Notes: generated by a model not told the origin, from the sequence alone. A stretch of 64,000 bases of DNA from Pseudomonas kielensis (GCF_014236655.1 NZ_JACMYG010000001.1:1-64000); one strand, 5' to 3'. Shown: positions 1 to 12,443, counted from the first letter of the stretch. Numbers and translations: made by a program.

Positions 1-61
1 CCTGGAATCTGCCGTCAACCGCTATTTTCATATTTCTGTCACAAAGGCCAAAGAAGCCCCG

Positions 62-100
62 AAAACGCAAAGGCCGCCCCGTTGGGGCGGCCTTTGCGTT
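62..100 (-). terminator. Intrinsic terminator of mmsA
   Basis: A perfect 17-bp inverted repeat (64-80 with 84-100, 3-nt loop) lies just past the mmsA stop. Read on the minus strand, it is followed by TTTT at 62-65. A GC-rich stem plus T run is typical of Rho-independent termination. Confidence 0.9.
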
Positions 101-110
101 ACCTGGCGAA

Positions 111-1604
<1,494 letters not shown>

Positions 1605-1746
1605 GCGGGGCTCCTGAATTCGGTTGGCGGGCGTCCGCCGAGGGACGCCTTCTATATATAGACAGCGAGGCAAGCAGCCGAGTGGCAATGGCGCCTTTCA
1701 ATCCGAAAAGCGTGAGCACGCTCGGCTCCTGCCGTTTTGCGGACAA

Positions 1747-3096
1747 TCAGTCGATCTTGTTCAGCACTTCGCCGACCGCATCGAACAGGCGATCCAGGTC
1801 TTTTGGCTGGCTGTTGAACGTTGGCCCGAACTGCAGGGTATCGCCGCCGAAGCGCACGTAGAACCCGGCTTTCCACAGGGCCATACCGGCTTCGAACGGA
1901 CGCACGATGGCATCGCCGTCGCGCGGGGCAATCTGGATTGCACCGGCCAGGCCGTAGTTACGAATGTCGATGATGTTCTTCGAGCCCTTGAGACCATGCA
2001 GCGCATTTTCGAAATGCGGTGCGACTTCGGCCACGCTCTGCACCAGGTTTTCCTTCTGCAGCAGGTCGAGTGCCGCCAGACCCGCGGCGCACGCCACCGG
2101 GTGGGCCGAGTAGGTATAGCCGTGGGGGAATTCCACCGCGTATTCCGGGGTCGCCTGGTTCATGAAGGTCTGGTAGATCTCGGAGCTGGCAATCACCGCC
2201 CCCATGGGAATCGCACCGTTGGTGACTTGCTTGGCAATGCACATCAGGTCCGGGGTCACGCCAAAGCTGTCAGCACCGAACATCGAACCGGTACGACCAA
2301 AGCCGGTGATCACTTCGTCGAACACCAGCAGGATATTGTGCTGATCGCAGATTTCCCGCAGGCGCTTGAGGTAGCCCTCTGGCGGCACCAGCACCCCGGC
2401 GGAACCAGCCATGGGCTCGACGAACACCGCTGCGATGTTCGAAGCGTCATGCAGCTCGATCAACTTGAGCAGTTCATCGGCCAGGGCAATACCGCCCTCC
2501 TTGGGCATGCCACGGGAATACGCGTTGCTCGCCAGCAAGGTGTGCGGCAGGTGATCGACGTCCATCATCGCCTGGCCGAACAGCTTACGGTTACCGTTGA
2601 CGCCGCCCAGGCTGGTGCCGGCGATATTCACCCCGTGGTAACCACGGGCCCGGCCGATCATTTTGGTCTTGGTCGCCTGGCCTTTCAGACGCCAGTAGGC
2701 ACGCACCATTTTCACCGCGGTGTCGGCACACTCGGAACCCGAGTCAGTGAAGAACACGTGGTTCAGGTTGCCCGGGGTCAGGTCAGTGATTTTTTCGGCC
2801 AGTTGGAAAGACAGCGGATGCCCGTACTGGAAGCCCGGCGAATAGTCGAGGGTGCCCAACTGTTTGGCCACCGCCTCCTGGATTTCCTTGCGAGTGTGCC
2901 CGGCGCCGCAGGTCCACAGGCCCGACAGCGAGTCATAGACCCTGCGGCCCTTATCATCGATCAGCCAGCTGCCTTCAGCCCCCACGATCAGGCGTGGGTC
3001 ACGCTGGAAATTGCGGTTGGCGGTGTACGGCATCCAGTGGGCATCAAGCTTGAGCTGGCTGGCCAGGGACGTCGGGGCGTTTTCAGGCAGGTTCAT
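1747..3096 (-). CDS. bauA: beta-alanine--pyruvate (omega-amino acid) aminotransferase
   Basis: This is a class-III PLP aminotransferase of 449 aa. It transfers the amino group of beta-alanine or other omega-amino acids to pyruvate, giving malonate semialdehyde and alanine. Visible motifs are GLWTCGAGHTRKEI, FTDSGSECADTAVKM (PLP phosphate), VFDEVITGFGRTG (Asp pairing the PLP nitrogen) and IAKQVTNG with the Schiff-base Lys near residue 289. The start at 3096 (MNLPENAPTS) has a GAGG ribosome site upstream; an in-frame extension of seven residues is less likely. The partner dehydrogenase gene follows downstream and a divergent LysR gene lies upstream, matching the bauA-bauC-bauR arrangement of P. 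aeruginosa. Confidence 0.93.
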   Translation of the reverse strand: MNLPENAPTSLASQLKLDAHWMPYTANRNFQRDPRLIVGAEGSWLIDDKGRRVYDSLSGLWTCGAGHTRKEIQEAVAKQLGTLDYSPGFQYGHPLSFQLAEKITDLTPGNLNHVFFTDSGSECADTAVKMVRAYWRLKGQATKTKMIGRARGYHGVNIAGTSLGGVNGNRKLFGQAMMDVDHLPHTLLASNAYSRGMPKEGGIALADELLKLIELHDASNIAAVFVEPMAGSAGVLVPPEGYLKRLREICDQHNILLVFDEVITGFGRTGSMFGADSFGVTPDLMCIAKQVTNGAIPMGAVIASSEIYQTFMNQATPEYAVEFPHGYTYSAHPVACAAGLAALDLLQKENLVQSVAEVAPHFENALHGLKGSKNIIDIRNYGLAGAIQIAPRDGDAIVRPFEAGMALWKAGFYVRFGGDTLQFGPTFNSQPKDLDRLFDAVGEVLNKID

Positions 3097-3221
3097 CGGC
3101 AAAACCTCGCAAGGCAATAAGCGGCGTAGGGATTAAAAAGCGTTGTTGCAGCTAAGTTGCCACGGCGATAAAGTCGGTGAAATCCAACTTTTCTAACCTT
3201 CAGTCAGGCCGTTACTAAACT
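3097..3221. promoter_or_regulatory. Divergent promoter region bauA / LysR gene
   Basis: This 125-bp gap separates two divergent genes. It contains the dyad AAGTTG (3154-3159) and CAACTT (3185-3190), spaced 25 bp. LysR-type activators usually bind such spaced dyads beside their own gene. That this one is the operator is inference. Confidence 0.4.
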
Positions 3222-4142
3222 ATGAGCAGCCGTCGCCCCGATCCGCTGGCACAAGTCAGCGACTTTGATATCCGCCTGTTGCGGATCTTTCGCAGCGTGG
3301 TCGAGTGCGGTGGCTTCTCGGCGGCGGAAAGCGTGCTGGGGATCGGTCGTTCGGCCATCAGCCAGCAAATGAGCGATCTGGAACAACGCCTCGGCCTGCG
3401 CCTGTGCCAACGCGGCCGCGCCGGGTTCTCCCTGACGGAAGAGGGTCGTGAGGTCTACCAGTCGGCCCTGCAGCTGTTAAGTGCCCTGGAAAGTTTTCGC
3501 ACCGAGGTCAATGGCCTGCACCAGCACCTGCGCGGCGAGTTGACCATCGGCCTGACCGATAACCTGGTCACCCTGCCCCACATGCGCATTACCCACGCCC
3601 TGGCGCAGTTGAAGGAGCGCGGGCCGGATGTGCAGATCCAGATCCGCATGATCGCGCCCAACGAAGTCGAACAGGGGGTGCTCGACGGCCGCCTGCACGT
3701 CGGCGTGGTGCCCCAGGCCAGCGCCTTGTCGGGCCTGGAGTACCAGCCACTGTACAGCGAGCGCTCATTGCTCTACTGCGCGGTCGGCCACCCACTGTTC
3801 TACGTCGACGATAAACAACTGGACGATGCGCGCCTCAACAGCCAGGACGCGATTGCCCCGACCTTCCGCTTGCCCGCCGACATCCAGGCCCACTACCAGG
3901 CGCTCAATTGCACCGCCAGCGCCTCCGATCGCGAAGGCATGGCGTTCCTCATCCTGACCGGGCGCTACATCGGCTACCTGCCCGATCACTACGCCAGCCT
4001 GTGGGTCCAGCAAGGTCGCCTGCGGACACTCAAGCCAGACTCACGCTTTTATGACCTGAGCCTGGCATCGGTCACACGCAAGGGCCGGCGCCCGCACTTG
4101 GTACTGGAAAGCTTTCTCGAGAGCCTGGCGGCGACGCGTTGA
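3222..4142 (+). CDS. bauR: LysR-family transcriptional regulator (BauR-like)
   Basis: A 306-aa LysR regulator. The N-terminal winged helix-turn-helix spans residues about 13-72 (DIRLLRIFRSVVECGGFSAAE, then SAISQQMSDLEQRLG). The rest is a periplasmic-binding-protein-like effector domain (ELTIGLTDNLVTLPHM to the end). The length is normal. It is transcribed divergently from bauA, where P. aeruginosa has BauR, the activator of beta-alanine catabolism. The BauR assignment rests on position, because LysR proteins cannot be told apart from the HTH alone. Confidence 0.8.
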   Translation: MSSRRPDPLAQVSDFDIRLLRIFRSVVECGGFSAAESVLGIGRSAISQQMSDLEQRLGLRLCQRGRAGFSLTEEGREVYQSALQLLSALESFRTEVNGLHQHLRGELTIGLTDNLVTLPHMRITHALAQLKERGPDVQIQIRMIAPNEVEQGVLDGRLHVGVVPQASALSGLEYQPLYSERSLLYCAVGHPLFYVDDKQLDDARLNSQDAIAPTFRLPADIQAHYQALNCTASASDREGMAFLILTGRYIGYLPDHYASLWVQQGRLRTLKPDSRFYDLSLASVTRKGRRPHLVLESFLESLAATR

Positions 4143-4242
4143 GCCCCTGCAAACCACGCATTTGCCTCACCAAGGCTTGTCGGATGCCCGCGGGTGCGTT
4201 ATCAACGCACTGGCGCCCCCACTGACTTGCCCGGAAACGTCC

Positions 4243-4893
4243 ATGACCTTTGAAGTCCCAGCCCACAGCGGTAAACCAGCCAGCCGTATTCGTCAGAAAA
4301 ACGAGGAGACCATCCTCAAGGCCGCCGAAGTGGAATTCGCCCGGCACGGCTTCAAAGGCACCAGCATGAACACCATTGCGCAGAATGCCGGCCTGCCCAA
4401 AGCCAACCTGCACTACTACTTCACCAACAAGCTCGGCCTGTACATCGGGGTGCTGAGCAACATCATCGAATTGTGGGACAGCACCTTCAATACCCTCACC
4501 GCCGAGGACGACCCCGCCGAAGCGCTGACCCGCTACATCCGCGCCAAGATGGAGTTCTCCCGTCGCCATCCCCAGGCTTCACGGGTGTTCGCCATGGAAG
4601 TGATCAGCGGCGGCGAATGCCTGAGCGAGTATTTCAACCAGGACTACCGCGCCTGGTTCCAGGGGCGCGCCAGCGTGTTCCAGGCCTGGATCGACGCAGG
4701 CAAGATGGACCCCGTCGATCCGGTGCACCTGATCTTCCTGCTGTGGGGCAGCACCCAGCACTATGCCGACTTCGCCACCCAGATCTGCCGCGTCACCGGC
4801 CGCAGCAAGCTGACCCGCCAGGACATCGATGACGCCGGCAACAACCTGATCCGCATCATCCTCAAGGGCTGCGGCCTCACTCCCGCCATCTAA
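4243..4893 (+). CDS. TetR/AcrR-family regulator, RutR-like
   Basis: A 216-aa TetR-family repressor. The DNA-binding domain at residues about 18-65 shows KNEETILKAAEVEFARHGF, then TSMNTIAQNAGLPKANLHYYF, the classic helix-turn-helix with its YYF turn. The C-terminal half resembles the RutR/YcdC effector domain (SGGECLSEYF, then a WGSTQHYADFA helix). ATG 4243 is preferred; 27 further in-frame codons upstream have poor coding character. RutR-type regulators sense pyrimidine or purine metabolites, which fits the nucleobase genes downstream. The ligand is not proven by the sequence. Confidence 0.8.
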   Translation: MTFEVPAHSGKPASRIRQKNEETILKAAEVEFARHGFKGTSMNTIAQNAGLPKANLHYYFTNKLGLYIGVLSNIIELWDSTFNTLTAEDDPAEALTRYIRAKMEFSRRHPQASRVFAMEVISGGECLSEYFNQDYRAWFQGRASVFQAWIDAGKMDPVDPVHLIFLLWGSTQHYADFATQICRVTGRSKLTRQDIDDAGNNLIRIILKGCGLTPAI

Positions 4894-4903
4894 GACAGTC
4901 ACC

Positions 4904-5485
4904 ATGCCTTTTACCCTCGCCGGCCTTTGCGAGTATCGCGAAGAGATTCGCAAAAGCCGCTTCATCGCCCTCGCAGCGCCGATCACCAGCAGCGCCGAGG
5001 CGCAAGCCTTTCTTGAACAGCACAGCGACCTGAATGCGTCACACAACTGCTGGGCCTGGAAATTTGCCGACCAATACCGCAGCAGCGACGACGGCGAGCC
5101 CGGCGGCACCGCAGGTCGGCCGATACTGGCGGCGATCGAAGCCCAGGACTGCGACCAGGTGGCGGTACTGGTGATTCGTTGGTACGGCGGCATCCAGTTG
5201 GGCACGGGCGGCCTGGCCCGCGCCTACGGTGGCAGCGCCAACAAATGCCTGCAGGGCGCTGCAAAGATAGAACTGATCAGCCGGGTGCCGCTGGGCTGCG
5301 ACTGCGCCTTCAGTGAGCTGGCGCTCGTCAAGTTGCGGGTGGCCGAGTCCGGTGGGCTGGTGGTGGATGAACAGTTCACGGCCAATGGCGTGCATTTGCA
5401 GTTGGCCGTGGCCGAACCACAGATCGACACCTTGCAGGCGCAACTGGCGGGCCTGAGCCGTGGGCGGATTCTGCTGCAACGCTGA
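4904..5485 (+). CDS. YigZ / IMPACT family protein
   Basis: A 193-aa member of the YigZ (UPF0029, IMPACT) family. The N-terminal domain carries EIRKSRFIALAAP, SHNCWAWK, then DDGEPGGTAGRPIL and VIRWYGGIQLGTGGLARAY, the family hallmarks. A C-terminal ferredoxin-like domain (DUF1949 type) follows. Members are cytosolic and linked to translation or nucleotide binding, without a settled biochemical role. It starts 10 bp after the TetR gene and is probably co-transcribed with it. Confidence 0.88.
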   Translation: MPFTLAGLCEYREEIRKSRFIALAAPITSSAEAQAFLEQHSDLNASHNCWAWKFADQYRSSDDGEPGGTAGRPILAAIEAQDCDQVAVLVIRWYGGIQLGTGGLARAYGGSANKCLQGAAKIELISRVPLGCDCAFSELALVKLRVAESGGLVVDEQFTANGVHLQLAVAEPQIDTLQAQLAGLSRGRILLQR

Positions 5486-6037
5486 ACACTGGTCACTTTA
5501 TGCACAGCCAGGCTGCAATGCTTTGGGGCATGCCCTGCAGCCTGACACTTGCCCACAAGCGCTGTGCACCCGACTGTGGATAACCTGAGTACATCGCGCT
5601 GTAACCCTTCTGTCACGTGGCTTTGCGGGCATTGATCAGTTTTCATCCAATTGCCTGTTCTGCAGGTCATTTGCACCGCAAAACAATTGCTTAGAGCGGT
5701 TTAGCCGCTTTAGAACAAAGGCCCGCCGTGCTTATGCCCAAGTCTTTGGCTTGCGCACAAATACTGTGGAGCAACCTGTGGATAACCCGTTCATGGCTGG
5801 CGCAGTGGCAGAGCTGGCATAGGTCGCAGGACAATGATCATTTTTTAACCAATTAACTCCCAAGCGTTCCTGCACCATGGTCTCCAGGGCCGCCCCGAAG
5901 TGGTGCCTGCTGCGCCAGCGGCACCCGCCCAACGTTATCCACTGAGCCCGGCGCGCTGCGCCTTTCAGCACTTTCCTGACTCAATGGCCAGGAAATTGCT
6001 TTGCCACAGGCCTCTCGTTCAACGACCCGAGCCTGTG
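5486..6037. other. 550-bp intergenic region with DnaA-box-like motifs
   Basis: No convincing gene is present. It precedes the ABC transporter operon and presumably holds its promoter. It contains TGTGGATAA at 5575-5583 and again at 5777-5785, plus TTATCCACT at 5935-5943. The first two equal the DnaA box read on either strand and the third differs by one base. The A/T-rich stretch 5660-5720 could contain promoter elements, but I could not fix -35 and -10 boxes. Confidence 0.4.
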
Positions 6038-7603
<1,566 letters not shown>

Positions 7604-7614
7604 CGGAGTTTCCC

Positions 7615-8721
7615 ATGCTGCTTTCCCTAGAACCCCGTGGCCAGCATTCGCGCCTGATGCTCTGGTGCTCGCCCTTGCTGGCCGCCGCCCTGACCCTGGC
7701 GTGTGGTTCGCTACTGTTCATCGCCCTGGGTCATGACCCGCTGTTGACCCTGCACACCCTGCTGATCGCGCCAATCAGCGACGGGTATGGCGTCAGCGAA
7801 CTGTTGGTCAAGGCCTTGCCCATCCTGCTCTGCGCGCTGGGCCTGGCGGTGGCTTATCAAGCGCGCATCTGGAACATCGGCGCCGAAGGCCAATTGCTGC
7901 TCGGCGCCCTAGCGGGCAGCGCCGCAGCGGTGCACCTGATCGACTGGCAAAGCCGCTGGGCGCTGGTCCTGGTCCTGGGCACCGGCACCCTCGCCGGCGC
8001 GCTGTGGGCGGGGCTCACCGCCTGGCTGCGCACGCGCTTCAACGCCAACGAAATCCTCACCAGCATCATGCTCAATTACATCGCCCTGAACCTGTTGCTG
8101 TTCTGCGTGCACGGGCCCTTGAAGGACCCGGCGGGCTTCAACTTTCCCGAGTCGGCGATGTTCGGCGAGGCCAGCCGCTTGCCACTGCTCACTGCAGAGG
8201 GCCGGGTGCACGCCGGGGTGTATTTCGCCCTGCTGGCACTGGTAGCGGTGTGGGTGCTGCTGCAGAAAAGTTTTATCGGTTTTCAGATCAAGGTCCTGGG
8301 CCTGGATAAACGTGCGGCAGCCTTCGTCGGTTTTCGCCACAAGCGCCTGGTCTGGCTGGCGCTGCTGATCAGTGGAGGGCTGGCCGGGTTGGCCGGGGTC
8401 TGCGAAGTCAGCGGCCCGATCGGCCAACTGGTGCCGCAAGTGTCGCCGGGCTATGGCTATGCCGCAATCACGGTGGCCTTTCTCGGCCGACTCAACCCCA
8501 TCGGCATCCTGTTTGCCAGCCTGCTGATGGCGCTGCTGTACCTCGGCGGCGAAAGCGCGCAGATGAGCATGAACCTGCCCCCCGCCATCACCCAACTGTT
8601 CCAGGGGATGATGCTGTTTTTCCTCCTGGCCTGTGATGTGTTGATCCTCTACCGCCCCCGGCTGAACCTGCGCTGGGCGCGGCGTGCACCGGCGACCCAC
8701 GTGCAAGCAGGAGCGCTGTGA
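7615..8721 (+). CDS. ABC transporter permease (BPD_transp_2 family), first subunit
   Basis: A 368-aa inner-membrane permease with about nine hydrophobic helices. LLVKALPILLCALGLAVAYQ, IWNIGAEGQLLLGAL and NANEILTSIMLNYIALNL are typical of the nucleoside/sugar permease family (YufP-like). ATG 7615 is preceded by GGAG 5-6 nt upstream, only 11 bp after the ATPase gene. The next permease gene overlaps its end. Together with the ATPase it forms the membrane part of one importer. Confidence 0.88.
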   Translation: MLLSLEPRGQHSRLMLWCSPLLAAALTLACGSLLFIALGHDPLLTLHTLLIAPISDGYGVSELLVKALPILLCALGLAVAYQARIWNIGAEGQLLLGALAGSAAAVHLIDWQSRWALVLVLGTGTLAGALWAGLTAWLRTRFNANEILTSIMLNYIALNLLLFCVHGPLKDPAGFNFPESAMFGEASRLPLLTAEGRVHAGVYFALLALVAVWVLLQKSFIGFQIKVLGLDKRAAAFVGFRHKRLVWLALLISGGLAGLAGVCEVSGPIGQLVPQVSPGYGYAAITVAFLGRLNPIGILFASLLMALLYLGGESAQMSMNLPPAITQLFQGMMLFFLLACDVLILYRPRLNLRWARRAPATHVQAGAL

Positions 8722-9647
8722 TGGATATCGATCTGCTGGGCAACATTCTCTATGCCATGGTCCGCTGCGGCACACCGCTGTTGCTGGTGGCGCTGGGTGA
8801 ACTGATCTGTGAAAAAACCGGAGTCCTCAATCTGGGCCAGGAAGGCATGATGCTGTTTGGCGCGGTGATCGGTTTCATCGTCGCCCTGAACAGCGGCCAT
8901 CTGTGGCTCGGCGTCCTGCTGGCGATGGTCGCCGGCATGCTGCTGTCGGCACTGTTTGCCGTGGTGGCACTGCTGTTCAATGCCAACCAGGTGGCGACGG
9001 GGTTGGCCCTGACGATCTTTGGCGTCGGCCTCTCGACATTCGTCGGCGCGGCGTGGGTCGGCAAACCCCTGGCCGGGTTCGAGCCGGTAGCCATTGCCTG
9101 GCTCAGCGAAATCCCGTTGATCGGGCGCATGCTGTTTACCCAGGACCTGCTGGTGTACCTGTCGTTTGCCCTGTTTGCCGTGGTGGCCTGGGTGCTGCTC
9201 AAAAGCCGGGTGGGACTGATCATCCAGGCCGTCGGCGAAAACCCCGACGCCGCCAGTGCCATGGGCATCCCGGTGCTGCGGGTACGGACCCTGGCGGTGT
9301 TGTTCGGCGGCGCCATGGCCGGGTTGGCCGGGGCTTACCTGTCGCTGGCCTACACGCCGATGTGGGCAGAAAACATGAGTGCCGGACGGGGCTGGATTGC
9401 CCTGGCGCTGGTGGTGTTCGCCAGCTGGCGTGTCTGGCGCCTGTTGCTGGGGGCCTACCTGTTCGGGCTGGCGAGCATCGTGCATCTGGTCGCCCAGGGG
9501 CTGGGCCTGGCCATCCCCTCCAGCTTGCTGGCGATGCTGCCCTATGTGGCAACCATCCTGGTACTGGTACTGCTGTCACGCGACGCCGTGCGCACACGCC
9601 TGTATGCGCCGATGTCGCTGGGGCAGCCGTGGCAGGCCGGGCATTAG
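8721..9647 (+). CDS. ABC transporter permease (BPD_transp_2 family), second subunit
   Basis: A 308-aa membrane permease (YufQ-like), the usual partner of the previous gene. It contains GELICEKTGVLNLGQEGMM, FNANQVATGLALTIFGVGLS and a GAMAGLAGAYLSLAY segment. ATG 8721 overlaps the stop of the first permease gene (TGATG), and AGGAG lies 7 nt upstream; the GTG at 8718 is too close to that site. Translational coupling of the two subunits is likely. Confidence 0.88.
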   Translation: MDIDLLGNILYAMVRCGTPLLLVALGELICEKTGVLNLGQEGMMLFGAVIGFIVALNSGHLWLGVLLAMVAGMLLSALFAVVALLFNANQVATGLALTIFGVGLSTFVGAAWVGKPLAGFEPVAIAWLSEIPLIGRMLFTQDLLVYLSFALFAVVAWVLLKSRVGLIIQAVGENPDAASAMGIPVLRVRTLAVLFGGAMAGLAGAYLSLAYTPMWAENMSAGRGWIALALVVFASWRVWRLLLGAYLFGLASIVHLVAQGLGLAIPSSLLAMLPYVATILVLVLLSRDAVRTRLYAPMSLGQPWQAGH

Positions 9648-9650
9648 CGC

Positions 9651-10085
9651 TCAGGCCACAGGTGCCGACGTCAGCGGGCCGGCTGGCGCTGGCTGCCTGA
9701 CCGGCAACACCTGGGCAATGCCCCATGCCAGCTCAACGACCAGGAACAGCGCCAGCAACCCGGTCGCCCCGTGCAACAAGGCATAAGCCTGCCAGGTAGC
9801 AAAGAGAAACCGCCCGGCCGCGTCATAGCGGCCGTACACCGCCTGCGGATCGCGGATCCGCAGCACCGACCAGACGCAGACAATCGAGCCCAGCAGATTG
9901 GCCATCAGCATGTGCGCCGGTGCAAAGACCGGCAACTCACCGGGCAAGTCGAGCACCTGACTCAAGCCAGACAGCAGGCCGTGCAACGCGGTAAAACTCC
10001 AGGGCGTGACAAACGCCGCCATCACAATCAGGTCATACCAGGCACTTCTGCGCACCAGTCGGCGATACTGTTGAGGGGTCCACAT
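9651..10085 (-). CDS. Small integral membrane protein of unknown function
   Basis: A 144-aa protein with about four hydrophobic helices (YDLIVMAAFVTPWSFTAL, HMLMANLLGSIVCVWSVL, WQAYALLHGATGLLALFLV). It begins MWTPQQYRRLVRRSAWY. I do not recognise a named family. It is convergent with the permease gene, with only a 3-bp gap, and divergent from the SDR gene. Codon use matches the core genome. Confidence 0.7.
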   Translation of the reverse strand: MWTPQQYRRLVRRSAWYDLIVMAAFVTPWSFTALHGLLSGLSQVLDLPGELPVFAPAHMLMANLLGSIVCVWSVLRIRDPQAVYGRYDAAGRFLFATWQAYALLHGATGLLALFLVVELAWGIAQVLPVRQPAPAGPLTSAPVA

Positions 10086-10219
10086 GGCGAATACTCCGTT
10101 TATTATTCAGGGAGCCCCAAGGCTAAACCCTGGAGTATGCTCAAGGGTCAAGCCCCCAGCCAACGGCTCGGACCACGCAGTCCGCTGAACCCATAACCCT
10201 CTTTTTCAGGAAGCCACTC

Positions 10220-10906
10220 ATGTCTACGGCAAAAACCGCGTTGATCATCGGCGCCTCCCGGGGCTTGGGCCTCGGCCTGGTGAAAACCCTGCTGGCCGAC
10301 GGCTGGCAGGTCACCGCCACCGTACGCAACCCACAGAACGCCCAGGCACTGCAGGCCCTGGGCAAGGTGCAGATCGAACAACTGGACATGGACGATCAGC
10401 CCGCCGTACTCGCCCTCAGCCAGCGGCTCAAGGCTCAGGTGTTCGACCTGCTGTTCGTCAACGCCGGGGTCAAGGGCCCGGACGTGCAGACACCCGGCGG
10501 CGCGACCCTGGCCGAGGTCGGCCAATTGTTCTTCACCAATGCCGTGGCACCGATCAACCTGGCCCAGCGTTTTGTCGGGCAGATCCGTCCCGGCACCGGG
10601 GTGCTGGCGTTCATGAGTTCGGTGCTCGGCAGCGTGACCATGCCGGACGCGCCGGAGCTGGCCCTGTACAAGGCCAGCAAGGCGGCGCTGAACTCCATGA
10701 CCAACAGCTTTGTCAGCCAATTGGGCGAACAGCGTCCCACCGTGCTGTCCCTGCACCCGGGCTGGGTGAAAACCGACATGGGCGGTGAAGGCGCCGACCT
10801 GGATGTCGAGACCAGCACCCGCGGCCTGGTGGACCAGGTCAATGCCTACGCCGGCCAGGGCGGGCATCACTTCATCAACTACAAGGGCGAAACCATTCCC
10901 TGGTAA
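10220..10906 (+). CDS. SDR-family NAD(P)-dependent oxidoreductase
   Basis: A 228-aa classical short-chain dehydrogenase. The Rossmann nucleotide motif GASRGLGLGL is at residues about 10-19, NAG at about 80 and the active-site YKASK near residue 150, with an MSS(V) Ser upstream. It most resembles C-factor-like SDR proteins. The substrate cannot be read from the sequence. AGGA-type bases precede ATG 10220, and an intrinsic terminator follows the stop, so it is probably monocistronic. Confidence 0.85.
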   Translation: MSTAKTALIIGASRGLGLGLVKTLLADGWQVTATVRNPQNAQALQALGKVQIEQLDMDDQPAVLALSQRLKAQVFDLLFVNAGVKGPDVQTPGGATLAEVGQLFFTNAVAPINLAQRFVGQIRPGTGVLAFMSSVLGSVTMPDAPELALYKASKAALNSMTNSFVSQLGEQRPTVLSLHPGWVKTDMGGEGADLDVETSTRGLVDQVNAYAGQGGHHFINYKGETIPW

Positions 10907-10913
10907 GGCCATG

Positions 10914-10960
10914 AAGATCGCCGCCTATCGCGTCGTAACTGCCGCAGGCGGCGATCTTTT
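10914..10960 (+). terminator. Intrinsic terminator of the SDR gene
   Basis: A perfect 12-bp inverted repeat (AAGATCGCCGCC 10914-10925 and GGCGGCGATCTT 10947-10958) with a 21-nt loop, ending in TTTT at 10957-10960. It lies 8 bp past the SDR stop. Confidence 0.75.
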
Positions 10961-11077
10961 GCTACCGCGGCACAACCTGAGTAAACTCGGCACCTCGTCC
11001 CCGCGACGAACCTGGATCAGCAGACAGGGCAACACTGAGCTGGCGAACCTGAACCCAACTTTCAGAGGAGCCGGCAA

Positions 11078-12436
11078 ATGCCTGCGACCCGTACCTGGTT
11101 AAAAAACCCTCTCGCCATCTTCACGGCCAACGAGCTCGACGCCCGTGGCGGCCTGGTGCTGCAAGACGGCGTTATCGTCGAAGTGCTCAAGCAAGGGCAG
11201 CAGCCAGCAACACCCTGTGGACAGGTTTTCGACGCTCGCGAGCACGTGATCCTGCCGGGGCTGATCAACACCCACCATCACTTCTATCAGACCCTGACCC
11301 GTGCCTGGGCCCCAGTGGTCAACCAGCCATTGTTCCCGTGGCTGAAAACCCTGTACCCGGTCTGGGCCCGCCTGACCCCGGAAAAACTCGCGCTGGCCAC
11401 CAAGGTCGCCCTGGCTGAATTGCTGCTGTCGGGTTGCACCACGGCCGCCGACCACCACTACCTGTTTCCCGACGGCCTGGAAAACGCCATTGACGTGCAG
11501 GTCGAGAGCGTCCGCGAGCTGGGCATGCGCGCCATGCTTACTCGGGGCTCGATGAGCCTTGGCGAAAAAGACGGTGGCCTGCCGCCGCAGCAGACAGTGC
11601 AGGAAGGCGAAGTGATCCTCGCCGACAGCCAGCGACTGATCGCCGAATACCACGAGCGCGGTGCCGGCGCACAGATCCAGATCGCCCTGGCGCCCTGCTC
11701 GCCATTCTCGGTAACGCCAGAGATCATGTCCGCCAGCGCCGCCCTGGCCGACCAACTGGACGTGCGCCTGCACACCCACCTGGCCGAAACCCTCGACGAA
11801 GAAGACTTCTGCCTGCAGCGCTTCGGCCTGCGCACCGTGGACTACCTGGACAGCGTCGGCTGGCTCGGCCCGCGCACGTGGCTGGCCCACGGCATTCACT
11901 TCAACCCCGATGAAATCGCCCGCCTCGGCGCGGCCGGTACCGGCATCTGCCATTGCCCAAGCTCGAACATGCGCCTGGCCTCGGGCATCTGCCCGACCCT
12001 GGACCTGATCGCCGCCGGCGCACCGGTGGGCCTGGGGGTCGACGGTTCGGCGTCCAACGATGCTTCGAACATGATCCTCGAAACCCGCCAGGCGCTGTAC
12101 ATCCAGCGCCTGCGCTATGGCGCCGAGAAGATCACCCCGGAGGGCGTGCTGGGCTGGGCGACCCAGGGCTCGGCAAAACTGTTGGGACGCAGTGACATTG
12201 GCGAACTGGCCGTGGGCAAACAGGCCGACCTGGCCCTGTTCAAACTCGATGAACTGCGCTTCTCCGGCAGCCATGACCCAATCTCGGCGTTGCTGCTGTG
12301 CGGTGCCGATCGGGCGGATCGGGTGATGGTCGGCGGCCAGTGGCGGGTGATCGACGGCCAGGTCGAAGGGCTGGACCTCAAAGGCTTGATTGCCGACCAC
12401 AGCCAGGCGGCTCGGCAGTTGATCAGCGGGATCTGA
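11078..12436 (+). CDS. 8-oxoguanine deaminase
   Basis: A 452-aa amidohydrolase with a TIM-barrel metal site. It shows the HxH motif in LINTHHHFYQTLTRAW, the metal His in HTHLAETLDEEDF, HGIHFN, then GLGVDGSASNDASN with the catalytic Asp. The FYQTLTRAW and SASNDASN signatures match the 8-oxoguanine deaminase branch (PA0142 of P. aeruginosa), which turns 8-oxoguanine into urate. GAGGAG precedes ATG 11078. It lies downstream of a nucleoside-type ABC importer, which supports a purine salvage role. Confidence 0.9.
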   Translation: MPATRTWLKNPLAIFTANELDARGGLVLQDGVIVEVLKQGQQPATPCGQVFDAREHVILPGLINTHHHFYQTLTRAWAPVVNQPLFPWLKTLYPVWARLTPEKLALATKVALAELLLSGCTTAADHHYLFPDGLENAIDVQVESVRELGMRAMLTRGSMSLGEKDGGLPPQQTVQEGEVILADSQRLIAEYHERGAGAQIQIALAPCSPFSVTPEIMSASAALADQLDVRLHTHLAETLDEEDFCLQRFGLRTVDYLDSVGWLGPRTWLAHGIHFNPDEIARLGAAGTGICHCPSSNMRLASGICPTLDLIAAGAPVGLGVDGSASNDASNMILETRQALYIQRLRYGAEKITPEGVLGWATQGSAKLLGRSDIGELAVGKQADLALFKLDELRFSGSHDPISALLLCGADRADRVMVGGQWRVIDGQVEGLDLKGLIADHSQAARQLISGI

Positions 12437-12443
12437 CCTGAGC

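Noticed and set aside
1624..3120. Long plus-strand open frame opposite bauA
   Set aside because: Antisense shadow; rich in His, Gln and Arg, no recognisable motif.
8649..9485. Minus-strand frame opposite the second permease gene
   Set aside because: Gln/His-rich antisense product with no membrane segments or motif.
11099..12400. 433-codon minus-strand frame opposite the deaminase gene
   Set aside because: Shadow of a strongly supported amidohydrolase gene.
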